Below, piece after piece: positions 1 to 5,580 of a stretch of DNA of 6,534 nucleotides. The first letter of the stretch is position 1; each line of letters opens with the position of its first letter. The notes under the pieces are model-generated. The model was not told the origin of the DNA. It worked only from the letters and a program-made list of their open reading frames with translations, and searched no databases. The position numbers and the translations under genes were made by a program. The DNA is from Gammaproteobacteria bacterium. Its GTDB lineage: Bacteria > Pseudomonadota > Gammaproteobacteria > GCA-001735895. The stretch is taken from contig QIJI01000233.1 of NCBI GenBank assembly GCA_003231795.1, positions 1 to 6,534 of the forward strand, read 5' to 3'.

Positions 1-116
1 GTCCAGGGCAAGGCAAAAATTTGCGAACAAGCGCAGTTTACACGGAGTAAATGAGCATTTTGAGCCAATTTTTAACGCTGCCATGGGCCGCATGAGACTT
101 TTTCAACAGCCTGCTA
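1..116. repeat. Palindromic intergenic repeat, left end outside window
   Basis: An imperfect inverted repeat is centred near position 44. TTTAC (37-41) pairs with GTAAA (47-51), AAAAATT (15-21) pairs with AATTTTT (67-73) around the same centre, and CCAGGGCA (3-10) pairs with TGCCATGG (79-86) at 7 of 8 positions. The right arm continues to about 116 and, read on the minus strand, begins TAGCAGGCTGTTGAAAAA. By symmetry the left arm should start about 28 bases before the window, giving an element of roughly 145 bp. It holds no gene. From memory, ends of the type GGCTGTTGAAAAA are common on dispersed small palindromic or MITE-like repeats and on some IS ends in gammaproteobacteria; I could not check this. 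Lying right after the DUF4197 gene, it could also end that transcript. Confidence 0.65.
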
Positions 117-827
117 ATCGAGCGACCCGAAAACACGTCGTAGCAACTGAGTCGTTCGCGCTCGCGGATTTGCCCGAATATTGGCTTCTTCCTCGGCCAC
201 CAGCAGAAACAGGCCAGCTATCGCCCTATCAGTCGCATACTCATCGAGATCGGGATTAACCTTTCTGACCGGCAACTGATTGTAGCGAGTCACAATCTCG
301 CCGTAATAGCGGGTTGCATTGACCTGCTGCAAGCTATCGCTGACCACGGGTAAAAACTGATCAAACAAATCATCACCGATTGTTCGAATCAGATATTGAG
401 TCGCCGCATCCTGCCGTCCGTTCAAAATTGCAAACGCATCGTGAATACTCATTGATGTGATGGCCTTGATAAATATCGGCTTGGCTTTCGTCGCGGCTGA
501 TTCCGCTCCCCGGTTCAATTGCCTGACAAAGCGATCGACTTCTCGACCCAGGCCGATCTTGCGCAACGTTTTTTCAACCTTTTGTGCATCGCTGGGAAAT
601 TCAATTTTAAGCGCCGGATTAGCATAGTAACCATCGTTGGCCGACGCAATAATGGCTGCCTTCGAAATACCGCGCGATAATGAATCTCTTAGGGCTGCTG
701 CCACTTCCGCCCTGGTTAGTGGCACTTCTTCCGCGCTTTCATTGATGATCTCGATGGTCTGACGAATATCTTTTTCCGAACAGGCCGTCAGGCCCAGCAT
801 TAATAAGACAACGATCAATTTTTTCAT
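114..827 (-). CDS. DUF4197 family lipoprotein
   Basis: The product has 237 residues. It starts with a lipoprotein signal: a short basic tip (MKK), a hydrophobic stretch and a lipobox LTAC with the lipidated cysteine near residue 16, so it should be anchored in the envelope. The rest matches my memory of DUF4197, a family of unknown function: a segment like ALRDSLSRGISKA, then DGYYANPALKIEFP, the QKVEKTLRKIGLG stretch, KAKPIFIKAITSMSI, a DAATQYL block, and a C-terminal EEEANIRANPRARTTQLL region ending in VFG. The reading frame is open upstream to 983, but that extension of 52 residues overlaps the HAD gene and hides the signal peptide, so I chose the ATG at 825-827. The start lies 13 bases after the HAD stop, with only a weak ribosome binding site, so the two genes are probably co-transcribed. 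The stop codon TAG lies at the edge of the palindromic repeat. Confidence 0.88.
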   Translation of the reverse strand: MKKLIVVLLMLGLTACSEKDIRQTIEIINESAEEVPLTRAEVAAALRDSLSRGISKAAIIASANDGYYANPALKIEFPSDAQKVEKTLRKIGLGREVDRFVRQLNRGAESAATKAKPIFIKAITSMSIHDAFAILNGRQDAATQYLIRTIGDDLFDQFLPVVSDSLQQVNATRYYGEIVTRYNQLPVRKVNPDLDEYATDRAIAGLFLLVAEEEANIRANPRARTTQLLRRVFGSLD

Positions 828-840
828 TACAGTCTCGTGG

Positions 841-1443
841 TTATAGATAATCGATAATTTCGCCAAGCCCCTGAACTCGAATATCGGTGTATTCGGACCA
901 GTCTGCTTGTCTACCACTATCGAGGTGAATAGTGGCGACACCCGCCCCTCTACCCGCTTCCAGATCAAACAGGTAGTCGCCAACCATGACTGTATCGCTG
1001 GCCTCGGCTTGCCACAACCTCAGTAAATGTTCGATACCTGCGGGCGAAGGTTTCGGCGCACAGGCATCCCGGTCCAGAATATGCTCGAATGGGAAAAAAT
1101 GGTCAATCCCGCAGGCCTTCAGTGTTTGTTCGACTACCGGCATCGTATTACGGGTCAAAATCCCCAGTTGACGACCACCCAGTCTCAAATTTTCCAGTAG
1201 TTCGAGCGCGCCAGACATGATCGTTGCCTTCCCGGCATAGTAAAATTCCATTTCGTTAAGGGCATCCCACAAGGGAGCCGCCTGTGCCCGGGGCATGGCT
1301 GCAAGGGCTTCCAGTATCGGAATTTGCGGCGCCAGACCCAATCGCTTTCGCATCTGCTCGAAATCATGCGCGCTAACAGTCAGGGTACCATCCATGTCAA
1401 AAATCCAGTGTCTGCGCTGTTTCAGTAATATGGTATCAGTCAT
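841..1443 (-). CDS. HAD-superfamily hydrolase (phosphoglycolate phosphatase-like, subfamily IA)
   Basis: This 200-residue protein is probably a soluble phosphatase for a small phosphorylated metabolite. All four HAD motifs are visible. Motif I is FDMDGTL with nucleophile D16 and acid/base D18. Motif II is ILTRN with T97. Motif III is PKPSP with K131. Motif IV is VGDYLFD with D156 and D160, which bind magnesium. Residues about 22-80 form a short helical cap of the C1 type, as in Gph-like enzymes, and 200 residues is slightly short for that group. The substrate cannot be read from the sequence; phosphoglycolate is one possibility. It is the first gene of a two-gene unit with the DUF4197 lipoprotein and is divergent from the peroxiredoxin gene, 66 bases away. 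The ATG at 1443 has no strong ribosome binding site, but no better start precedes motif I. Confidence 0.9.
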   Translation of the reverse strand: MTDTILLKQRRHWIFDMDGTLTVSAHDFEQMRKRLGLAPQIPILEALAAMPRAQAAPLWDALNEMEFYYAGKATIMSGALELLENLRLGGRQLGILTRNTMPVVEQTLKACGIDHFFPFEHILDRDACAPKPSPAGIEHLLRLWQAEASDTVMVGDYLFDLEAGRGAGVATIHLDSGRQADWSEYTDIRVQGLGEIIDYL

Positions 1444-1509
1444 AAGTTGGGGATTGGCTATTTTCGATGTAGTATCAACGCTTTCAAATTTACCAAACAG
1501 GACGGTAAC
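1444..1509. promoter_or_regulatory. Divergent promoter region between HAD and peroxiredoxin genes
   Basis: These 66 bases must hold the promoters of both units. For the plus strand, TTGGGG (1447-1452) and TAGTAT (1470-1475) are 17 bases apart. For the minus strand, TTGAAA (read from 1487 to 1482) and GAAAAT (1465 to 1460) are 16 bases apart. The matches to sigma-70 boxes are only moderate, and the two candidates overlap. For the peroxiredoxin, AGGA at 1499-1502 is a good ribosome binding site 7 bases before the ATG. I see no operator palindrome. Confidence 0.3.
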
Positions 1510-1992
1510 ATGGCAATTGAAGTTGGCGAAAAACTGCCTTCTGTGGATTTGAGATTCATGGAAGGCGGTGAAGTTCGGACAATCAACAGCGATGAGCTGT
1601 TCGCGGGCAAGAAAACCCTGATGTTTGCATTACCCGGCGCTTTTACCGCGACCTGTTCAGCAAAACACCTGCCAGGGTACGTGACGCATGCGAAAGAATT
1701 CAACAACCGTGGTGTTGATCAGATCATCTGTCTTTCGGTCAATGACGCCAATGTCATGGATGCCTGGGGCAGTCAGCATGGCGCTGATGGCAAGGTCATG
1801 ATGATTGCCGACGGCAACGCCGATTTCACGCTCGCACTCGGCCTTGAAGTTGATCTGAAAGTGGCGGGTATGGGATTACGCTCCCAACGCTACGCGATGA
1901 TCGTAAATGACGGAGTAGTCAAACTACTTAATCTTGAAGCACCCCGGGAATATAAAGTCAGCGACGCGGATACGCTGCTCGCCAGCCTTTAG
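1510..1992 (+). CDS. Peroxiredoxin, Prx5 type (1-Cys)
   Basis: This thiol peroxidase should reduce hydrogen peroxide and alkyl hydroperoxides in the cytoplasm; it has no signal peptide. It has 160 residues, the usual Prx5 length. The active-site motif PGAFTATC lies at residues 42-49, with T46 and peroxidatic C49 in the PxxxTxxC pattern. The conserved arginine is R124 in GLRSQRYAM. The SVNDAxVMDAW block (about 76-86) is typical of the family. C74, in IICLSVNDA, is in the position of a non-catalytic cysteine in other Prx5 proteins. No cysteine is found near the C-terminus where atypical 2-Cys members such as human PRDX5 have their resolving residue, so it probably relies on glutathione/glutaredoxin or another thiol. 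The frame is open back to 1447, but the ATG at 1510 has the good ribosome binding site and the conserved N-terminus. The methyltransferase gene follows directly. Confidence 0.93.
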   Translation: MAIEVGEKLPSVDLRFMEGGEVRTINSDELFAGKKTLMFALPGAFTATCSAKHLPGYVTHAKEFNNRGVDQIICLSVNDANVMDAWGSQHGADGKVMMIADGNADFTLALGLEVDLKVAGMGLRSQRYAMIVNDGVVKLLNLEAPREYKVSDADTLLASL

Positions 1993-2003
1993 GAAATTCT
2001 TTG

Positions 2004-2639
2004 ATGCCGAAACCTACCGGTCCCAATGAATTTGTCAGCGAAGCTTATCAGCTCGACGATGAAGCGGCGATGGTGGATTTCTATCGCAAGTGGGCCGAGG
2101 ATTATGACCAGCAGATGATTGATGGGCTGGGTTATGTTTCTCCGACAAAAATAGCACAACTGCTAAGTGAGTTCGTAGTTGATACCGAAGCCAGCATTTT
2201 TGATATCGGATGCGGCACCGGGCTCACCTGTGTGTATCTGGCTGAAAAGGGGTTTAGCAATCTGGATGGCATCGACATTTCGCCTGACATGGTCCGCGTC
2301 GCTGGGGAACGGGGTATATATCGCGAGCTATTGGTAGGAGATGTAAATCAGACCCTGGAACGGGATAGCAACAGTTACGATGCCGTTATTTCCTCGGGCA
2401 CCTTTACCCATGGACATGTAGGTCCCGAGCCATTGGACGAAATATTCCGCATCCTGCGCCCGGGTGGATTGCTCGCCTGCACCGTACATCAGGACCTGTG
2501 GCAGAGCATGGGGTTCAAATCCCGACTGAACTTGCTGGTCGAGCAGGGAATCGCAATTCGCGAACAGTTATATGAAGACAAGTATTATAAAGATGGACCA
2601 AAGGAAGGCTGGTTCTGCCTTTATCGCAAAACCCCGTGA
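2004..2639 (+). CDS. SAM-dependent methyltransferase, METTL27 (WBSCR27)-like
   Basis: This 211-residue class I methyltransferase is probably cytoplasmic. The SAM-binding motif I is IFDIGCGTG (65-73). The acidic end of the second strand is D91 in GIDIS, D113 in VGDV is the likely adenine-side acid, and LRPGG (151-155) is the usual motif after strand 5. The N-terminal block VDFYRKWAEDYDQQM with GY, and the later FTHGHVGPEPLDEIFRIL block, resemble METTL27-like proteins, whose substrate is unknown. AGGAAA (1991-1996), which begins within the peroxiredoxin stop codon, lies 7 bases before the ATG at 2004; a TTG at 2001 is in frame but too close to that site. The two genes are therefore probably translated from one mRNA. 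The last 19 bases overlap the end of truD on the other strand. Confidence 0.87.
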   Translation: MPKPTGPNEFVSEAYQLDDEAAMVDFYRKWAEDYDQQMIDGLGYVSPTKIAQLLSEFVVDTEASIFDIGCGTGLTCVYLAEKGFSNLDGIDISPDMVRVAGERGIYRELLVGDVNQTLERDSNSYDAVISSGTFTHGHVGPEPLDEIFRILRPGGLLACTVHQDLWQSMGFKSRLNLLVEQGIAIREQLYEDKYYKDGPKEGWFCLYRKTP

Positions 2640-3658
2640 CGGGGTGGTTGTTGTGTTTCAATGAAATGGTCGAGCAAGCTCGTCAAGTAGCTCCCGGCTG
2701 GCAAACTTAATCGAATTTTAAGAATTTCCTGCCTGCGGTCGTAGCGATACTCAAAATCGCCAGCTTCGACACGTTGAGCGCGCATTTGCAGTTTTGCCGA
2801 CTGACCTTCGAGGCACTGTGTCACAGCAGGGTGCTCGGAAAAAACCATTTCCTCAATCTCCGCCGCCTGCCCCGACATCAAATTTTGGCCAGCGCCATAG
2901 AGACTGCCGCTGGTTGATATATCCATCGATTGATAACGTTCAATCAGTACCTGGTCGACGGTTTCAGAAAATATCGATCGACTGCCACGCAACATGAAAA
3001 CGTCGCCATCGAGCGGGAGTTCCCAGTAGTCCAGTTGCAGCCGTCGGGACAGAATCTGATTGAATAGAAAACTACGTAACGAAGAAATCAACAGACTCTT
3101 GCGTTGGCGCGGCACTCGCCCTCGGGCCAACTGTTTTAGTGCCTGCTGCACATTGTCCTGATTGCGGCCAAATCTCTGTTCACCGAAATAATTGGCAAAT
3201 CCGTGCTTTTTAATTTTCGATAATTGCAGTTTGCTGGCTTCAGGCAGCGATGAAACTTCGCGCAGACAAATTTCGAAGTGATTGAACTTGTGCGTGCCCG
3301 GACGTAATTTACTGCGATTTCGTAGGGCCTTTAATATTTTAAAATCACCCCCTGCATCTTTGGAGGGATTGGCATCCTTGCCCGGTAAATGCAGGCTTAA
3401 CCACTGTCGGCACAGCGCATGTTTGTCTTTCAGGCCGCTATAACCAATATCTCTGGATCGTAACTGGTAGATTTCGGCAATTCTGTTTATCAGCTCGTGT
3501 GTACTCAAGCCGACTTTTTCTATCAAGAGAAACAGGTGCTCGCCTTCGCCGTTAGGTTCGAATCCGAGTTCTTCGGTAACAATGAAATCTTCCGGGCGGA
3601 ATTTGAGTAGACCGTTGATAAGCGGCTTGCCGTAGGGATAATGCAGGTCAACAGACAT
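2621..3658 (-). CDS. truD: tRNA pseudouridine(13) synthase TruD
   Basis: TruD converts uridine 13 of tRNA(Glu) to pseudouridine. The 345 residues compare well with E. coli TruD at about 349. The catalytic motif GYSGLKDKHALCRQW contains the nucleophile D78 (D80 in E. coli). The second family signature, ANYFGEQRFGRNQDN, lies at about 155-169; the usual proline before NYFGEQRFG is alanine here. The region after it is the TruD-specific insertion domain, and LPAGSYLTSLLDHFI near 319-333 is the usual C-terminal closing segment. The ATG at 3656-3658 shares one base with the tsaB stop codon (TGATG), so translation is probably coupled; there is no good ribosome binding site of its own. In E. coli truD sits between ispF and surE, so the pairing with tsaB is a different arrangement. 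Confidence 0.96.
   Translation of the reverse strand: MSVDLHYPYGKPLINGLLKFRPEDFIVTEELGFEPNGEGEHLFLLIEKVGLSTHELINRIAEIYQLRSRDIGYSGLKDKHALCRQWLSLHLPGKDANPSKDAGGDFKILKALRNRSKLRPGTHKFNHFEICLREVSSLPEASKLQLSKIKKHGFANYFGEQRFGRNQDNVQQALKQLARGRVPRQRKSLLISSLRSFLFNQILSRRLQLDYWELPLDGDVFMLRGSRSIFSETVDQVLIERYQSMDISTSGSLYGAGQNLMSGQAAEIEEMVFSEHPAVTQCLEGQSAKLQMRAQRVEAGDFEYRYDRRQEILKIRLSLPAGSYLTSLLDHFIETQQPPRHGVLR
2631..2645. terminator. Candidate bidirectional terminator hairpin between convergent genes
   Basis: ACCCCG (2631-2636) and CGGGGT (2640-2645) form a perfect 6-bp GC-rich stem with a 3-base loop. The loop is the TGA stop codon of the methyltransferase. Read on the minus strand, for truD, the stem is followed by a short T run (positions 2631-2628), but this lies before the truD stop codon at 2623. 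Read on the plus strand it is followed by a GT-rich stretch without a good T run. It is suggestive because it sits where two transcripts meet, but neither direction has a classic tail. Confidence 0.4.
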
Positions 3659-4323
3659 CAGCGACGGGCTTTTTCAGCGACCTGGTTTCTAAGATAATTG
3701 ATGCTGATCTCGGCGGCATCGACAGCGGCATTTGTATCTACCGCAGCCAGTGCCAGTTTAAACATCGACCGGGCGTCAGGAAGCAAATTCGGATTAACCG
3801 AAATATCGGTCTTCATTCGCAATTCTTCGATCCAGCCATGCCCCACTCCGGCCTCGATATCGGCTTCAACCTCGATATCGCAAGCCGCGTTTAACTGCTC
3901 AATTCCATTCAAACTGGCACACCCATCCATGGTTCTGCCATAGACAGCCCAGTAAATTTCATTCATTCGGGCATCCAGCGCCACCAGAATTTTATTGCAG
4001 GGCATGCTGTCGAATGCGGTTTGCGCCAGTAGTGCAAGCGTCGATATCGGCAACAGCGGGATATCCAGCGCGATCCCAATTCCCTGCGCCCTGGCGGCAG
4101 CAATACGAATTCCGGTAAACGCACCGGGTCCATTGGTAAAGGCGCAATGCGTAATGTCAGTTTTCACCAAACCGGATGCGTCGAGTACCTTATCGACCAG
4201 TTGCGGCAAACGTCCCTGGTGCTGCCTGGGAGCGATTTCGAATTCACTGAATATTGCGCTGTCATGGCGCAGCAAGGCAGCGGAACAGGCTTCGGTAGAA
4301 GTGTCAAAGGCGAGAATATTCAC
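3658..4323 (-). CDS. tsaB: tRNA threonylcarbamoyladenosine biosynthesis protein TsaB
   Basis: TsaB (YeaZ) is the partner that binds TsaD and TsaE to make N6-threonylcarbamoyladenosine at position 37 of ANN-decoding tRNAs. It has an ASKHA fold and no catalysis of its own is established. The 221 residues from the chosen start compare with about 231 in E. coli. Visible hallmarks are the N-terminal ILAFDTSTEACSAAL, the GPGAFTGIR loop (65-73), ALDARMNEIYWAVY (about 115-128) and the C-terminal YLRNQVAEK block. The frame is open to a TTG at 4386, but the 21 extra residues resemble nothing in TsaB, and the GTG at 4321-4323 places the ILAFDTST strand at the very start, as in the family. Neither start has a strong ribosome binding site, so the start is less sure than the gene. 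It overlaps truD by one base and follows the toxin gene after 64 bases. Confidence 0.93.
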   Translation of the reverse strand: MNILAFDTSTEACSAALLRHDSAIFSEFEIAPRQHQGRLPQLVDKVLDASGLVKTDITHCAFTNGPGAFTGIRIAAARAQGIGIALDIPLLPISTLALLAQTAFDSMPCNKILVALDARMNEIYWAVYGRTMDGCASLNGIEQLNAACDIEVEADIEAGVGHGWIEELRMKTDISVNPNLLPDARSMFKLALAAVDTNAAVDAAEISINYLRNQVAEKARR

Positions 4324-4387
4324 GCCGGTATGATAGGTGAGCGATTGTGGGGACGCCAGTTCTTTGGCTGCTTTTCCTTGTGCCAAT

Positions 4388-4639
4388 TTACTTGATTAAA
4401 CGATCATACTCTTCGTGTGTTCCAATCCACACCCAGATGAGGTCTTCCTCATCTTCTAATGCAAGCGCACGGTAATGAATGCCAACTCTTGCTGACCAGA
4501 AACTACCAACTTTCTTAAAATGTAATGAAGGGTGTTTCGGATTATCCTTGACTAGCTGGTGATTTTTCCGCGCTGTATTTTGAACTGATACCGGAAGTTT
4601 GTCTAAACAAGACCAAAACCGGGCAGTGGCACGATGCAA
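4388..4639 (-). CDS. RelE/ParE-superfamily toxin of a type II toxin-antitoxin pair
   Basis: The 83-residue basic protein resembles the small RelE/ParE-like toxins of unnamed pairs. Family features visible are RFWSCLDKLPVSVQ near the start, NPKHPSLHFKKV (33-44), the RVGIHYRAL strand (51-59), the WVWIGTHEEYDRLI end (69-82) and the basic residues K42, K43, R51 and R57. RelE relatives cut ribosome-bound mRNA and ParE relatives poison gyrase; I cannot tell which applies. It starts with TTG at 4637-4639, one base after the antitoxin stop. GGA at 4649-4651 provides a ribosome binding site inside the end of the antitoxin gene, and no ATG or GTG start is available in this frame nearby. A rare start codon on the toxin fits lower production than the antitoxin. 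Both genes are AT-rich compared with tsaB. Confidence 0.82.
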   Translation of the reverse strand: MHRATARFWSCLDKLPVSVQNTARKNHQLVKDNPKHPSLHFKKVGSFWSARVGIHYRALALEDEEDLIWVWIGTHEEYDRLIK

Positions 4640-4640
4640 T

Positions 4641-4841
4641 TTAGAGTTTCCGCAGCTTATTTCTTTTCTTTGCTTCCAAACCTTCTTTGGTAAGGAAGTC
4701 CAGTTTCCCTGATGCTACGTCATCTTCTAACTGCTTGTCCCACTCACTCCAGTCCTTATCGTGAATCCAGCCTAAAAGCTGCATATACTCTTGATGTGGA
4801 AGAGATCCAATTGCTGATTTAATTTCTTGTATAGTTGTCAT
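4641..4841 (-). CDS. Antitoxin of the RelE/ParE-like pair
   Basis: The 66-residue acidic-to-mixed protein directly precedes the toxin gene, the usual order for type II pairs. The N-terminus MTTIQEIKSAIGSLPHQEY looks like a helical segment of small antitoxins. The block WSEWDKQLEDDVASGKLDFL (31-50) matches a motif I remember from antitoxins of this type, where the WDxQ...D...GKLD region precedes a basic tail (EAKKRNKLRKL). No obvious helix-turn-helix or ribbon-helix-helix domain is visible, so whether it binds DNA is unknown. A second ATG at 4859, 6 codons upstream, is in frame and overlaps the stop of the small upstream ORF as TAATG. I prefer 4841 because the family-like N-terminus begins there, but translation from 4859 is possible. 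Neither start has a strong ribosome binding site. Confidence 0.78.
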   Translation of the reverse strand: MTTIQEIKSAIGSLPHQEYMQLLGWIHDKDWSEWDKQLEDDVASGKLDFLTKEGLEAKKRNKLRKL

Positions 4842-4858
4842 GGCTACGAATCTTAGCA

Positions 4859-5002
4859 TTATTTCGTTTTTAGGGCACCGAGTAGCCGGGTCATCTGATT
4901 ATCGGCCCGATACCGATAGAAGGCCAAATTAAATTGCTCGATTCGGGTTAACTGATTACCTCGATCATCGAATGAATTATTAGTGAAAGGGTTGCTATGC
5001 AT
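4859..5002 (-). CDS. Possible small protein of 47 residues, function unknown
   Basis: A minus-strand ORF runs from ATG at 5000-5002 to TAA at 4859-4861. I do not recognise the product. The second half (LTRIEQFNLAFYRYRADNQ, then MTRLLGALKTK) is rich in charged and aromatic residues and could form one amphipathic helix; there is no signal peptide or membrane segment. It begins 26 bases after the stop of the secreted TPR-like gene, and its stop overlaps an in-frame ATG of the antitoxin frame (TAATG). A strong AAGGAG stands just before the ATG but with a spacing of only one base, which is unfavourable. The candidate promoter of the toxin-antitoxin pair lies inside it, so it may instead be non-coding leader or the remnant of a gene. 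Confidence 0.4.
   Translation of the reverse strand: MHSNPFTNNSFDDRGNQLTRIEQFNLAFYRYRADNQMTRLLGALKTK
4898..4927 (-). promoter_or_regulatory. Candidate promoter of the toxin-antitoxin operon
   Basis: On the minus strand a -35-like TTGGCC (4927 to 4922) and a -10-like GATAAT (4903 to 4898, five of six to consensus) are separated by 18 bases. Transcription would start near 4891, about 50 bases before the preferred antitoxin start. It lies inside the possible 47-residue ORF. Being close to the antitoxin and overlapped by a palindrome, it is a sensible site for autoregulation, but it was found by eye only. Confidence 0.4.
4900..4918. promoter_or_regulatory. Candidate operator: palindrome with a third half-site
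   Basis: TATCGG (4900-4905) and CCGATA (4907-4912) form a perfect 13-base palindrome with a single central base, followed at once by another CCGATA (4913-4918). The palindrome overlaps the candidate -10 box. Such half-sites on the promoter are typical of toxin-antitoxin autoregulation; that the antitoxin or its complex binds here is inference. Confidence 0.4.
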
Positions 5003-5028
5003 ACTCCTTTCAATACATTTGATTCAGG

Positions 5029-5571
5029 CTAATTAAGCTCGTTGATGACCTGTTTGGCATCAGAAACCAGGGGGTGGTTCGGGTTTTCATCGACAAACAA
5101 TTGCATCGCTGCTTTGGACTCTTCGAGTTGGCCGAGACCGGCAAGACTGATGCTTTTCCCGAAAAGCGCATTCGGGCGCAGGTCGCTTTGTCCAAACTCG
5201 TCAAGAAAACTGTCGAAAGACGTCACCGCTGTCTCGAGTTCACCCTGGTTCATTGCCAATTGTGCCAGACTGAATTTTTCAAGCTGGGCCAGGAATTGCA
5301 CGTCCTGGGTCAAATCGTCCTTCCAGTAAGGCTTGAGCAAGGTGTCAGTAGCTTCGGCACCTCGAATTCCGGCGGTATAAACCTGGGTTGATCTGGCCGA
5401 CTGCTTGGAGGTTGGATTAAGCGTTTTCAGTTTAGCCCAAACAGATCGGAACAAGCCCTTGAAAACACTGTGTTCTTCCTGATTAACAACGATAGATGAT
5501 TCCTGGGCAACCAGCGGTGCCGTGATCGCAATGCAGCCGGCGCACAATAGTGAAAGCAGTAATCTTTTCAT
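5029..5571 (-). CDS. Secreted TPR-like protein with a FecR-like motif
   Basis: The product has 180 residues. A signal peptide is clear: MKRLLLSLLCAG, a hydrophobic core and a likely cleavage after about residue 23 (PLVAQ/ES), so it should reach the periplasm. The segment STQVYTAGIRGAEATD (61-76) resembles the AGIRG motif of FecR-domain proteins, but the rest of that domain is absent. Residues about 93-126 (FLAQLEKFSLAQLAMNQGELETAVTSFDSFLDEF) and 131-165 look like two tetratricopeptide-like helical pairs, ending in a partial third. It probably binds another protein; no enzyme motif is seen. Its start is 9 bases after the stop of the transglutaminase/TPR gene, with AAGGA beginning in that stop codon and 6 bases before the ATG, so the two form an operon and are likely to act together in the envelope. 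The role is unknown. Confidence 0.75.
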   Translation of the reverse strand: MKRLLLSLLCAGCIAITAPLVAQESSIVVNQEEHSVFKGLFRSVWAKLKTLNPTSKQSARSTQVYTAGIRGAEATDTLLKPYWKDDLTQDVQFLAQLEKFSLAQLAMNQGELETAVTSFDSFLDEFGQSDLRPNALFGKSISLAGLGQLEESKAAMQLFVDENPNHPLVSDAKQVINELN

Positions 5572-5580
5572 CGATAATCC

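Noticed and set aside
828..983. Upstream extension of the DUF4197 reading frame by 52 residues
   Set aside because: It lies inside the HAD gene and would bury an otherwise clear lipoprotein signal peptide that starts with the ATG at 825-827.
2001..2003. TTG start for the methyltransferase
   Set aside because: The ATG one codon later has better spacing (7 bases) from the AGGA site.
4324..4386. Longer TsaB starting at a TTG at 4386
   Set aside because: The extra 21 residues do not resemble TsaB, whose conserved ILAFDTST strand normally begins at the N-terminus; the GTG at 4323 fits that. The longer form is not excluded by the sequence.
4381..4386. TTGGCA as a -35 box for tsaB
   Set aside because: No acceptable -10 box lies 16-18 bases downstream; TATCAT near 4329-4334 is too far away.
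3995..4395. Plus-strand ORFs of 82 and 112 residues opposite tsaB
   Set aside because: They are shadows of the strongly conserved tsaB gene, with serine- and alanine-rich sequence of the kind produced by reading the opposite strand.
5042..5204. Possible extra gene across the end of the secreted TPR-like gene, minus strand other frame
   Set aside because: It lies out of frame inside a well-supported gene and has no ribosome binding site or recognisable sequence.
5074..5391. Plus-strand ORFs opposite the secreted TPR-like gene, up to 105 residues
   Set aside because: They are antisense to a gene with a good signal peptide and ribosome binding site, have unlike-protein composition, and match no family I know.
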